Positions 31,961 through 41,550 of a stretch of DNA of 64,000 bases are shown one piece after another; the first letter of the stretch is position 1, and each line of letters begins with the position of its first letter. The notes below the pieces were generated by a model that saw only the letters and a program-made list of their open reading frames with translations, was not told the origin of the DNA and made no database searches. The translations under genes were made by a program, and so were the position numbers. Source of the DNA: Zonotrichia leucophrys gambelii (Eukaryota; Chordata; Aves; Passeriformes; Passerellidae); NCBI RefSeq assembly GCF_028769735.1, contig NW_026992282.1, positions 62,001-126,000 of the forward strand, read 5' to 3'.

Positions 31961-32400
31961 TAGACCAATCTGTTGACTTCAAATTTGCTTCCTAGAGCAC
32001 TATATTCTAATAGTTGATAAAGCTCCTGAACTGTGGAGTAAATAACTCGGGTTAAAATCTCTCTGTCTGATCATGATCAGAATCAATCAGAGCTGTATTT
32101 ATAGAAATATATCTGGTATTCCATCATTAATCCTGTGGGACAAATTGGGTTAAAGCTGAATTCCACCTGTCCAGTCTTTTACACATAAACCTTTGACAAA
32201 TTCTTGGGCTGGGATTGGATCCAGATGTTCCCAGTCTCCTCTCTTAGAAGAAATTTTAGCAGTCTAGGAGACCTGCAAGGGTCTGAGGATCCAAGGTGGC
32301 TCTTTGGTATAATATCTGCACCTCCGGTCTCAGCAGGAGTTTCTCTAATAAAGAAATAAAGCTTTTGCCTGAAGTTCCCACTGTGCCCATGACAGGAACC
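31961..32400. other. No gene; AT-rich inner arm (left)
   Basis: AT-rich, with TGATCATGATCA (a 12 bp palindrome) near 32070 and an AATAAA-like TCTAATAAAGAAATAAAGC near 32345. Mirrored at 37500-37900. Confidence 0.4.
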
Positions 32401-32760
32401 CCTGTGACAGTCTGGGACATTCCGGCTCTTTGGCAGCCTGGGGACATTTTGGATGTCACCGTGGAGCCCCCATGAGTGCCTGTGACAGATCAGTGCGTTT
32501 GCAGCCCAAGGTCCCCTGGGATGTCACCATGAAATGGCTGTGACTGCCTCTGACCACAGGGCTCTTTACCATCCCCAGAAAGCCCTGGGATGTGTCCATG
32601 GAGCCCCTGTCTGTGCCTGTGACATTCCAGCTCTGGAACAGCCTGGAGACTCCTGGATAGTCCCCATGGAACCTCTCTGAAGGCCTGTGACAAATCTGAT
32701 CCTTAGCAGGCAACCATCACCAGCCCACCTGTTGCTATGGTCAGTCCCTTGGTAGGTCCA
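32401..32760. repeat. About 108 bp tandem units (left)
   Basis: Three degenerate units with phrases GGGATGTCACC/GGGATGTGTCC, ATGGAGCCCC and GCCTGTGACA. Mirrored at 37110-37470. Confidence 0.55.
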
Positions 32761-32821
32761 TGGAGACCCCATGCCAGGGGTGGTTGCCATGGACACCAGC
32801 TCAGGCCTGCAGCCAGAGCCC

Positions 32822-32835
32822 GTTGCCATGGTAAC
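32822..32835. promoter_or_regulatory. X-box palindrome GTTGCCATGGTAAC (left)
   Basis: Near-perfect inverted repeat that fits the RFX-factor X-box consensus. Half sites GTTGCCATGG recur nearby (about 32787 and 33192). Conserved in the right arm at 37034-37047. Binding is inferred from sequence only. Confidence 0.5.
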
Positions 32836-32861
32836 CATTGGCAGCCCCATCCCCAGGCTCA

Positions 32862-33135
32862 TGGGATCCCAGAACCACAGAATTGGCGGAGCTGGGAGGG
32901 ACCCATCAGGATCCTCCAGTCCAACTGCTGGCCCTGCACAGGACACCCCAACAATGCCAGCCTGGGCCTGGCAGCGCTGTCCAAACGCTGCTGCAGCTCA
33001 GAGAGCCCTGGAGCTGGGACCCTTCCCTGGGGAGCCTGGGCAGGGCCCCAGCAGCCCTCTGGGCAAAAACCTTTTCCTGACATCCAACCTGAGCCTGCCC
33101 CGACTCAGCTGCAGCCGTTCCCTCCACTCCTGTCC
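32862..33135 (-). mobile_element. CR1 3' end fragment (left)
   Basis: The minus strand reads GTTGGATGTCAGGAAAAGG ... GTTGGACTGGAGGATCCTGA ... AATTCTGTGGTTCTGGGATC, the typical tail of a CR1 LINE. Mirror copy at 36735-37010 (+). Confidence 0.75.
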
Positions 33136-33406
33136 CTGAGCACCAGAGGGAAGAGGTTCCCACAGCCCCAGCCAGGGACCCGCTCCCAAGGCTGTTGCCA
33201 TGGCCACCAGGGCTGGGACCAGCTGGGATGCTCGGTTTCCACGGGCCGGGCTTCAGGAATGGGATTCCCCAATTTCCTGCTCCTGCTAAAACCGTGCTGC
33301 CCTCGCTGCCCTCCCGCCTCCCATGGAGAGCACAAAAGGCAAAGATCCCGGGCTGGGATAAGAACAATTTAATGGGAACAGCAACGAGATAAGGAAAAAA
33401 CGGAAC

Positions 33407-33780
33407 TGTATGTGGTAGATAGGGACAGGCTATCGGAACATCACGTGCTATGACGGAAAGTGGCAGGATTCCTTTTCCCCTAGTCCCCTAAGATAAGAGA
33501 TCACTCTAGGAATGTAAATAGGAATGCAGCGCCCCTAACGATAGTAGTGCTAGTAACTTTCCACTCCTTACTAACCACAGATAGTACTGCAGACCCCCTC
33601 TGACTTAGAGAAGCCCCTTAGACTATAAAACCTCAAGAGAGGAGACAATAAAGGCCTTTGACCGTCCCCGCCTCATCTCTGGGCTGCTGGGGGTCCCCCA
33701 GCTCTGGTATCGCCCCTTCCCCTCTCCCCGTCCCGGGGGTCCCCCGTTCCACAGCCGCGGCTCTCACAGGGATCCCCAAA
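33407..33780 (+). mobile_element. LTR-like segment in the spacer
   Basis: Begins TGTATGTGG close to the arm edge and contains TATAAAA (33624-33630) and AATAAA (33647-33652) spaced as in a retroviral LTR, followed by a GC-rich U5-like stretch. The end (…CTCTCACA near 33773) is uncertain and no target duplication is seen. Probably a solo or partial LTR. Confidence 0.4.
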
Positions 33781-34025
33781 ACCAATGTCCCACCCCGTCG
33801 GTACCGGGCCATCCCCAGTGGCCCCCCCAGGACCCTCTCGTGGGGCGATCACGGCTCCTCTCCCCCCGAAAAAGCTCCTCTTGGGAAGCCCGGAGATATC
33901 CGGGGCTAGAGTCCGGGATCTGCCGTCTCCGAACACTCTCCAAAACATCCTCCTGGAGACCCCTGGCTGGAGTTATTCGGGAATTTAGCTACTTGAGCTG
34001 GGCTTCTTCTGGGACTTTCAGCAGC

Positions 34026-34214
34026 CTAGTGTTTTTCACGTTGGAGTGAACAAACCTTTTCAATCTCGCTGGCATCAATTGCTCCCTCTCCTCCAGTGAT
34101 TTTTACAAACTTTTCAAGAAAGGACAACAAAATATTTTCTTTAAAATCCAGACCCACAACAGCCATTTTCCTCATAAGTTCTTCCATAAGTGACTCAGAG
34201 GAAGCTGCGTCCAA
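34026..34214 (-). other. Unrecognised exon-like open frame, minus strand
   Basis: 62 codons from ATG, and the frame stays open further upstream (to about 34240). The sequence (MEELMRKMAVVGLDFKENIL, then FLEKFVKITGGEGAI) has the balanced composition of a real protein and differs from the repeat-derived frames around it. A GT follows GAGATTGAAAAG, a weak donor. It could be a host-gene exon or a retrocopy fragment. I do not recognise the family. Confidence 0.35.
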
Positions 34215-34379
34215 GTTCCAAGAGTTCTTCCAGAAAGAACCACAACCTCCTCAGAGGAGGGAACCATGCTGTTGTCAAAGGCACTTGGTGTCAGACAACA
34301 GTGCCCTGAACTCACTGCGCCAAAATAATATCTCAATCTGGTTAAGAAAATTACTGGAGAGAGGCCTCTGCCCCAATTA

Positions 34380-34996
34380 AGGTGCTAATGAGACCAAATC
34401 CAAGGTGGATTTTATTGAACAGTAAATGTGAGGTAGAGAGAGTTAAAAGAAAGAGGAAAGCGGGGCATGGCAAGGGAGTGACAAGGGACAGAGACCTTCC
34501 CTGGTGCAGGGCAAGTGTGACTTTGCTCCCTATGTGTGTGGCCTTCCCGGGGTGGGGGTTTTACACCTAAACCAGTTTGGGTAAGGGGGGTGGTGTTCAC
34601 CCCCTGAGCAGAGATTACCCCACTGTTTCAGGTTGCAATGCAAGATGTAACCAAATGCATGTTTTCAATCCCCGTCTTCATCAGCTGCTATAAACAGGTG
34701 GGGCAGGGTTCTTTATCTCTTCCATGACTCAGCCCTTATAACGCCCTCCAGGGGAGATGTCTTCTGCTAATGGGGCATTGAGTGTCACTGCAGGACTGAT
34801 AAAATTCCATCATCCCATTGTGAGATGCTCCGCCCAGGGGGAGGATCCAAGCATTCCTACCTGGATATAAGCTGAGTCTTGCAACACCAGGAGCAGTTTG
34901 CCTACTGGATTCCCAGAGGACAAGAGCTCCATAACCACCACTGGACCTTCAGAGGAACACCAGACCCTTCTGCAGGATCACTGCTCTGACAGAACC
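34380..34996 (+). promoter_or_regulatory. LTR-like promoter region before zinc-finger gene
   Basis: Contains CCGCCCA-type GC sequence, a TATA box (GGATATAAGC, about 34864-34872) and, downstream, a leader in which exon 1 of the zinc-finger gene begins. The wording of 34640-35040 looks to me like a dispersed avian repeat, possibly an LTR, but I cannot name the family from memory with certainty. If right, the gene uses repeat-derived promoter and first-exon sequence. Confidence 0.4.
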
Positions 34997-36091
34997 ATGT
35001 TCACCTCCCCCACAGGACTGCAGCCACCATTTAATAGGACTGCTGCCACCACCCTGACCCAGGCAGGTGAGGAGGAAGTCAGTGCCCCTTTCCCCCTCTC
35101 TCCTGCTCCATCTCCCAGCTTAACATGGCCCCTGGCTGCAGGACAACCCTGCTGCCAACCCCGTCCTACCAGGGATGCACTGGGAGCATCTCCTTCCCCT
35201 TCCGTCAGGTATGGAGGCAAATACCATCCTCTCCGTCTCTTTTCTCCCCCAGACAAGAAGCTGAGGATGGAGACCAGGGAGGACAAATCCCCAGGGCAGA
35301 ACCTCGTAGAAGAGGTTGTTATGAGTGACTCCAGGGCACAGGAATCAAATGGGGAAGAAAAGCTGCAGAGATTCCACAGGAGAAGTGGCTCCAAACCCAG
35401 CCCTGTGTGCTCTGAGGAGGAAAGACCCTCCCTTAGCCAGGACAGTGGACAGAGCTTCAGCCAGGGCTCAGAGCTGGTGGTCCATGAGCAGCTTCATGAT
35501 GGGGAGAATCCTCACAAGTGCTTGGAGTGTGGGAAGAGCTTCAGGCAGAGCAGCATCCTGATCCGCCACCAGGTGATCCACACCAGGGAATGGCCCTACG
35601 AGTGTGGGGAGTGTGGGAAGGGCTTCAGCTACAGGTCAGAAATCATCAGGCACCAACGCATCCACACTGGGGAGAGGCCCTACGAGTGTCCCCAGTGTCA
35701 GAAGAGGTTTCGGACCAGCTCCAGTCTCCTCCAGCACCAGCATATTCACACCGAGGAGAGGCCTTTCCGCTGCCCTGAGTGTGGGAAGGGCTTCAAGAGC
35801 AACTCCAACCTCATCAGGCACAGGCGCATCCACAGTGGGGAGAGGCCCTACGAGTATCCCCAGTGTCAGAAGAGGTTTCAGAGCAGCTCTAGTCTCCTCC
35901 TGCATGAGCGGATTCACATGGATGAGAGGCGCTTTCGCTGCCCTGAGTGTGGGAAGGACTTCAAGCGAAAGTCCACCCTCCTCACCCACTGGCGCATCCA
36001 CACTGGGGAGAGGCCCTACGAGTGTCCCCAGTGTGGGAAGAGCTTCACCCAGAGCTCTCACTTGACCAGTCACCAACAGAGGCACCACTAA
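34997..36091 (+). CDS. C2H2 zinc-finger protein, intact, in palindrome spacer
   Basis: Probable nuclear DNA-binding protein. Two-exon model: ATG 34997-35066, GT-AG intron 35067-35252 (186 bp, CAG|GTGAGG donor, TTTCTCCCCCAG acceptor), exon 35253-36091; 302 residues. The intron is a multiple of three without stops, so an unspliced frame of 365 residues from the same ATG is also open, but splice sites and the matching intron in the paralogue at 935-1120 support removal. After a DKKLRME linker region come seven C2H2 fingers from about 35512 to 36085. Finger 5 has lost its first Cys (YEYPQC). Linkers include [18 protein letters not shown] and HTEERPFRC. No KRAB domain is seen. The ATG may be in repeat-derived sequence; an alternative upstream exon, like the MEEKEALRKM exon of the paralogue, is possible. 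Confidence 0.85.
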   Translation: MFTSPTGLQPPFNRTAATTLTQAGEEEVSAPFPLSPAPSPSLTWPLAAGQPCCQPRPTRDALGASPSPSVRYGGKYHPLRLFSPPDKKLRMETREDKSPGQNLVEEVVMSDSRAQESNGEEKLQRFHRRSGSKPSPVCSEEERPSLSQDSGQSFSQGSELVVHEQLHDGENPHKCLECGKSFRQSSILIRHQVIHTREWPYECGECGKGFSYRSEIIRHQRIHTGERPYECPQCQKRFRTSSSLLQHQHIHTEERPFRCPECGKGFKSNSNLIRHRRIHSGERPYEYPQCQKRFQSSSSLLLHERIHMDERRFRCPECGKDFKRKSTLLTHWRIHTGERPYECPQCGKSFTQSSHLTSHQQRHH

Positions 36092-36734
36092 GGGAAGGCC
36101 TCCAATGCCCCAAGTGAAGGAGGATTTTGTGCACTGCCCCAACTCCAGTAACTGGAGTATCCACATTGGGAAGACCCCTTATGATCCATGTTCTCCATGA
36201 TCCATGCTGGGAAGACACCTGTACCTTTTCCCGTCCCTGCCAATGACATGATGTGGGATGGAAAAACATGAAGGTCTGGCTATGGCCCTGTCATTACATT
36301 CCCTCCCACCTCCAAACATTGCCAGGGGCAGGAAATGGACTCTGTCTCTCCCGGAGGAGCAGAGTGAAATTTCCAGGAAGGGGAAATTGTGGCCAGGAAG
36401 ATCCAATGAATTTTATTGAGTTTTCCCTGTACACAGTCCCATCTGTTATCAATATTGTTTCTGGTTTTGTTTGTTCCTTGTCTCGTTGCTGTTCCCAATA
36501 AATTGTTCTTATCCCAGCCCGGGATCTTTGCCTTTTGTGCTCTCCATGGGAGGTGGGAGGGCAGCGAGGACAGCACGGTTTTAGCAGGAGCAGGAAATAG
36601 GGGAATCCCATTCCTGAAGCCCGGCCCGTGGAAACCGAGCATTCCAGCTGGTCCCAGCCCTGGTGGCCATGGCAAAAGCCTTGGGAGCGGGTCCCTGGCT
36701 GGGGCTGTGGGAACCTCTTCCCTCTGGTGCCCAG
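36092..36734. other. Zinc-finger 3' UTR crossing into the right arm
   Basis: Downstream of the stop is a decayed extra finger (CPNSS-like), then AT-rich 3' flank. The right arm of the palindrome begins at about 36478, so the last part of the transcript lies inside the arm. No other gene is seen. Confidence 0.45.
36497..36502 (+). terminator. AATAAA poly(A) signal of intact zinc-finger gene
   Basis: Canonical signal about 400 bp after the stop codon. It lies just inside the right arm. The mirrored left-arm position reads ATTAAA, one base different. Confidence 0.5.
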
Positions 36735-37010
36735 AGACAGGAGTGGAGGGAACGGCTGCAGCTGAGTCGGGGCAGGCTCAGGTTGGATGTCAGGAAAAGG
36801 TTTTTGCCCAGAGGCTGCTGGGGCCCTGCCCAGGCTCCCCAGGGAAGGGTCCCAGCTCCAGGGCTCTCTGAGCTGCAGCAGCGTTTGGACAGCGCTGCCA
36901 GGCCCAGGCTGGCATTGTTGGAGTGTCCTGTGCAGGGCCAGCAGTTGGACTGGAGGATCCTGATGGGTCCCTCCCAGCTCCGCCAATTCTGTGGTTCTGG
37001 GATCCCATGA
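36735..37010 (+). mobile_element. CR1 3' end fragment (right)
   Basis: Mirror of 32862-33135: GGTTGGATGTCAGGAAAAGG to AATTCTGTGGTTCTGGGATC, typical CR1 tail, nearly identical to the left copy. Confidence 0.75.
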
Positions 37011-37033
37011 GCCTGGGGATGGGGCTGCCAATG

Positions 37034-37047
37034 GTTACCATGGCAAC
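37034..37047. promoter_or_regulatory. X-box palindrome GTTACCATGGCAAC (right)
   Basis: Reverse complement of the left-arm site at 32822-32835, unchanged. Confidence 0.5.
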
Positions 37048-37109
37048 GGGCTCTGGCTGCAGGCCTGAGCTGGTGTCCATGGCAACCACCCCTGGCATGG
37101 GGTCTCCAT

Positions 37110-37470
37110 GGACCTACCAAGGGACTGACCATAGCAACAGGTGGGCTGGTGATGGTTGCCTGCTAAGGATCAGATTTGTCACAGGCCTTCAGAGAGGTTC
37201 CATGGGGACTATCCAGGAGTCTCCAGGCTGTTCCAGAGCTGGAATGTCACAGGCACAGACAGGGGCTCCATGGACACATCCCAGGGCTTTCTGGGGATGG
37301 TAAAGAGCCCTGTGGTCAGAGGCAGTCACAGCCATTTCATGGTGACATCCCAGGGGACCTTGGGCTGCAAACGCACTGATCTGTCACAGGCACTCATGGG
37401 GGCTCCACGGTGACATCCAAAGTGTCCCCAGGCTGCCAAAGAGCCGGAATGTCCCAGACTGTCACAGGGG
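37110..37470. repeat. About 108 bp tandem units (right)
   Basis: Mirror of 32401-32760 at about 99% identity by eye. Confidence 0.55.
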
Positions 37471-37899
37471 TTCCTGTCATGGGCACAGTGGGAACTTCAG
37501 GCAAAAGCTTTATTTCTTTATTAGAGAAACTCCTGCTGAGACCGGAGGTGCAGATATTATACCAAAGAGCCACCTTGGATCCTCAGACCCTTGCAGGTCT
37601 CCTAGACTGCTAAAATTTCTTCTAAGAGAGGAGACTGGGAACATCTGGATCCAATCCCAGCCCAAGAATTTGTCAAAGGTTTATGTGTAAAAGACTGGAC
37701 AGGTGGAATTCAGCTTTAACCCAATTTGTCCCACAGGATTAATGATGGAATACCAGATATATTTCTATAAATACAGCTCTGATTGATTCTGATCATGATC
37801 AGACAGAGAGATTTTAACCCGAGTTATTTACTCCACAGTTCAGGAGCTTTATCAACTATTAGAATATAGTGCTCTAGGAAGCAAATTTGAAGTCAACAG

Positions 37900-38460
37900 A
37901 TTGGTCTATGACATCAGAGAGTTTGTTGTGGAAGTCACTGAGCAGCTACAGAATCATAGAGGGGATTCTCTGACATCACAGAGCAGGCTGTGGCACCATG
38001 GCATGGCTGGATGACATCATAGAGCTGGCTGTGAGGTTCAAAGTGTGTGCTGTGACATTAAAGAGTGCCAGTATGACATCAGAGAAAAGGTCTCGTGGCA
38101 TCACTGAGGGGTTTGTGACATCACAAAGCTGTCTGTGACATCATAGTGTGAGGCAATAGAGCAGATTTTGCCATCATCGAGGGTGGCTCTGTGACTTCAG
38201 AGAGTGGGTTGTGACATCACTGGGTGGCTGTGTAACATCATAGAGCAGGTTGTGACAGAGACTTCCGTGACATCACAAAGCAGAGATGTAGCACATCATA
38301 GGGTGACATCTCGTAGTTAGCTGTGTGAGATCACAGGGGCTTTGTGACAACCCAGAGTGGGCTGTGACATCACAGGTGGCTGTGTGACATTGCAAAAGAG
38401 CTGTGTGGCACCATAGGGGCTGTGACATCACAGGGGCAGTGTGATATCACAGGGGCAGTG
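37900..38460. repeat. TGTGATGTCACA tandem array (right)
   Basis: Mirror of 31391-31960, read as TGTGACATCACA units. Small indels distinguish the arrays (for example near 38060). Confidence 0.78.
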
Positions 38461-39899
38461 CGAGGTCACTGGGGAGGTCACTCTGCCGCGGCTCCCCTCA
38501 CAGCTTCCCCCAGAGCAGTCCAACCCTGCTCGTGCACAGCAGGGTCCCCTTTCCTCCCAGGTCCCCCCGCCCCTGGCCCCGCAGCCTCCCCCAGAGGATG
38601 TTCCATGCGATCGACCCCAGAGCCTGACACGGGGACAGGGGCCAGGGCCCTGGGGGTGGGACAGGGTGCCAGGGACCCTCCGGCAGCGTCCCCGTGTCCC
38701 CCAGGGCCAGAGCCTGGGCCAGGGCTCCTTCACCCTGATACCAACGAGGGGCTAAGAGAGCTGAAAAAATCCCCAGCAAGGGATCAGCAAAAAACAGATT
38801 TAATATTAAGGGAAAGCAGCACTGAGTTCCTTGGCAAGAGTCACTCTGCTCCTGACTGGACACTTCTGGCACACCAAAGAAACAAAGTAGCAACAAAACC
38901 AAACAGAATCCAGGCAATCAAACCAGAAATGAGCTGAGAACTGTCCCAGTGTGTTTGAGACACAAGGACAGTGAGGGCAAGGATAAAATGAATAAAGAAA
39001 TAAAAGCTTGACAGAGGTCAAACTTAACAGGACTTCACTGATACCTTAACCTTAACTGATACCTTCAACTTCACAATTTAGGAAAAGAACAGGGCTTAAC
39101 AGTATTTAACCACAACTTACAACCAATGACTTAAGGATTTAATAGTGGAATAACATTAAACAATATTCAACTTACCTTATAACATAGTAAACTTTGCAAA
39201 AATAAAACCTCTTAATACCATTTACCTTATTTGTCATGATGTAACCTTACTTACAGGCCTGACTGACTCAGCTATCCAAGGCACTCCAAGCCCTTAGAGA
39301 GCAGCATTTCTGCCACATTTCCCCAGCACAGGCACTCCTGTGTGCACACGGACACAAAGAGTCAGAGCAAGGCACCTGTGAGAAATTCCCCTGAGGGCAG
39401 GCGATGCTCACTGTGGATCCTTTGGCATCTCCCCAGTGGGTGAAGGGTTGAACCTGGAGAAGTGGGGGGATCGGCACAGGCTCCATCGTTGTTCAGGATC
39501 CCTGAGTGCAGCAAACGGGAGAGTTCCCGGCTGGGAGAGGCCCCACTCAGAGGGAGTCGCTGGCCCAGGAGAGCTCCAAGGGCTCCTTTTGGAGCGCTGT
39601 GTGCAGGGCCCCAAGAGAGGGGCTTCAGTCCCAGCAATGGCTCATCCTGGCCACACTTGGCACCAACAGCTTTCTTTGGCAGTGTGAGAACAGGGATGTT
39701 GTGCCACTGAGGGAACAAAAACAGTTCCCAGGGCTGCTCCTACAGAAAGCAGGAGGTGGTTGGGCAGCAGCAGTGCCTGGAGCAGACAGTGTTTGTGATG
39801 AGCTGCAGAGGAGCTGAGCCCAGGGGCTGTTGGCCAAGGCCGAGGCCCAAGGAGCATTTCTCAGCTGGCAGGGTGGCCTGAGAAGGTGAGGGGAATGCA
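38461..39899. other. Inner arm, no gene; holds ERV-B empty site
   Basis: Mirror of 26591-27586 plus 30978-31390. The two left-arm pieces flanking ERV-B are contiguous here, with a single CAAAAC at 38894-38899. GC-rich, then AT-rich, then GC-rich. Open frames without motifs. Confidence 0.6.
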
Positions 39900-40880
39900 G
39901 CAGCACAGGGCAAATGGAACTAAGGGACCATTGTGACACTGTGGGACCCTGTGAGACCAAGGGACCATTGTGACACTGTGGAGCCCTGTGACACCAAGGG
40001 ACCACTGTGACACTGTGGGGCCTCATGGAATCATGGAGAGCACTGTGACATTGCTGGGCCTCATGGAACCAAGGGGATCGTGCTGACTCTGTGTGGCTTC
40101 ATGGAATGTAGGGATCATTTTGATACAGCAAGACCCCATGGAGCCAAAGGTCCATTGTGACATTGCAAGTCCTTATGTAATCATGGAGAGGCCATTGTGA
40201 CACTTCACAGCCTCATGGAACCAAGGGGCCATTGTGACACTGTGGGGCACCATGGAGCCAAGAAGATCATTGTTACACTGAGGGGACTCATGGAATCATG
40301 GAGATAATTGTGACACTATGAGGATCCATGGAATAAGGAAAGCATTGTGACACTGTGAGGCCTCATGGGACCAGTGAGACCATTGTGACCCTGGGGGTCA
40401 CCACAGAACCAAGAGGACTATTTTGATACTATGGGGCCTGGTGAAACCAAGAGGCCTTTGTGACACCGCACGGCTGCATGGAGGCAAAGGTCTATTGTGA
40501 CATTGCAGGGCCTCCTGTCATCAATGGACCTTTGGGGAGACTGTGGAGCCAAAATGAGACCATTGTGACACTGCAAACCTCCAGGGTCTAAAGGTCCATT
40601 GTGACATTGCAGGGCTCATGGAACAGAGGAGTCCTGTGACATTGTGGGGCCTGGGGAACCATGGAGACCATTGTGACACTGCAAGGCCTCATGGAATCAG
40701 TGGAACCATTGTGAAACCTGGGAGCCACTGTGACACTGCGGGATCCCATCGAACAAGGGGTCCATTGTGACATTTCAGGTCTTCTTGTAATCAAGGAGCC
40801 ATTGTGGCAGTGTGGAGCCCCACAGTACAAAGGCACCATTGTGACACTTCAGGGCCCCATAAAAACAAAGGAATACAGTA
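39900..40880 (-). repeat. Long minisatellite (right arm)
   Basis: Mirror of 25641-26590: CCATTGTGACACTG units, nearly identical order and spacing. Confidence 0.88.
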
Positions 40881-41550
40881 CAGGTCTGGCTGGTTTCACC
40901 TCCCAAGAGGTCAGGCTGACCTTGGCATGTTGAGGGCCTCATCCACTATTGAAACAGTGGTGCTCCGTGCTTTCCTTCCTATGGAAAAGATCTGACATTC
41001 TGCTCCAGGCACATATGGGCAGAATTGGAGTTTCACTTCCAAATTTCCTTATATCCAGAGATTGTTCCCATAGGAATATTGCCAGGACAAGTCTGGCTGG
41101 CAGCGGTTTCATGACAGTCACCTCTCATCTGTTCCCAAAACACTTGGCAAGATTCTGTGCTTTCCTTCCTATGGAAAAGAGCTGTCCTTCTTGGCCAGGT
41201 GCCCATGGCCAGAACTGGGATTTCATGTCCAACATTGCCTTACTGTGGCAGACTGGAGAAGATTTTTGGCTTGAAACTTTTAGTGTGTGGGGGAGGAAGG
41301 GGCAGGTCCAGCCTTGCCCTGCCCTGGATTCCCAGCCCTGCCCTGTCCAGCAACCCAAATCCCCCCGAGCCTCTATCCCAGCCCAGCAGTGTCTGCCAGT
41401 CCCTGGCACAGCACAGGCAATGCTCCACAGCCACCTCTGCAGCCCCCAGCCCAGCTCCTGAGGGACCAAATGAGCCCAAGTCCCACCTGTGGGAAGGGCC
41501 CAGCAAGAACAAGGGATATTTAAGGCTGACCACAAGGCAGTCACACATCC
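40881..41550. repeat. CTTTCCTTCCTATGGAAAAG modules (right)
   Basis: Mirror of 24951-25640. Two module copies near 40970 and 41160. High identity ends at about 41550. Confidence 0.6.

Larger units (their letters stand above)
12725..33395 (+). repeat. Left arm of giant inverted repeat
   Basis: Reverse-complement homology to 36478-64000, block by block. The inner edge is sharp: sequence matches up to about 33395 (…AACAGCAACGAGATAAGG) and then diverges completely. The arm contains an olfactory receptor gene, the ERV-D remnant, CR1 pieces and minisatellites in the same order as the right arm. Arm-specific: ERV-B, the solo LTR at 13569, the CR1 at 21763 and 16691-19155. Its outer limit is not known because the right arm leaves the window. 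Confidence 0.92.

Noticed and set aside
33407..33780. A full second ERV in the spacer
   Set aside because: Only TATA and poly(A) signals in LTR order are seen; no internal retroviral sequence follows before the antisense frame.
34898..34996. Upstream extension of the zinc-finger frame to 34898
   Set aside because: It begins with TTG, not ATG, and lies within about 30 bp of the TATA box. The first ATG is at 34997.
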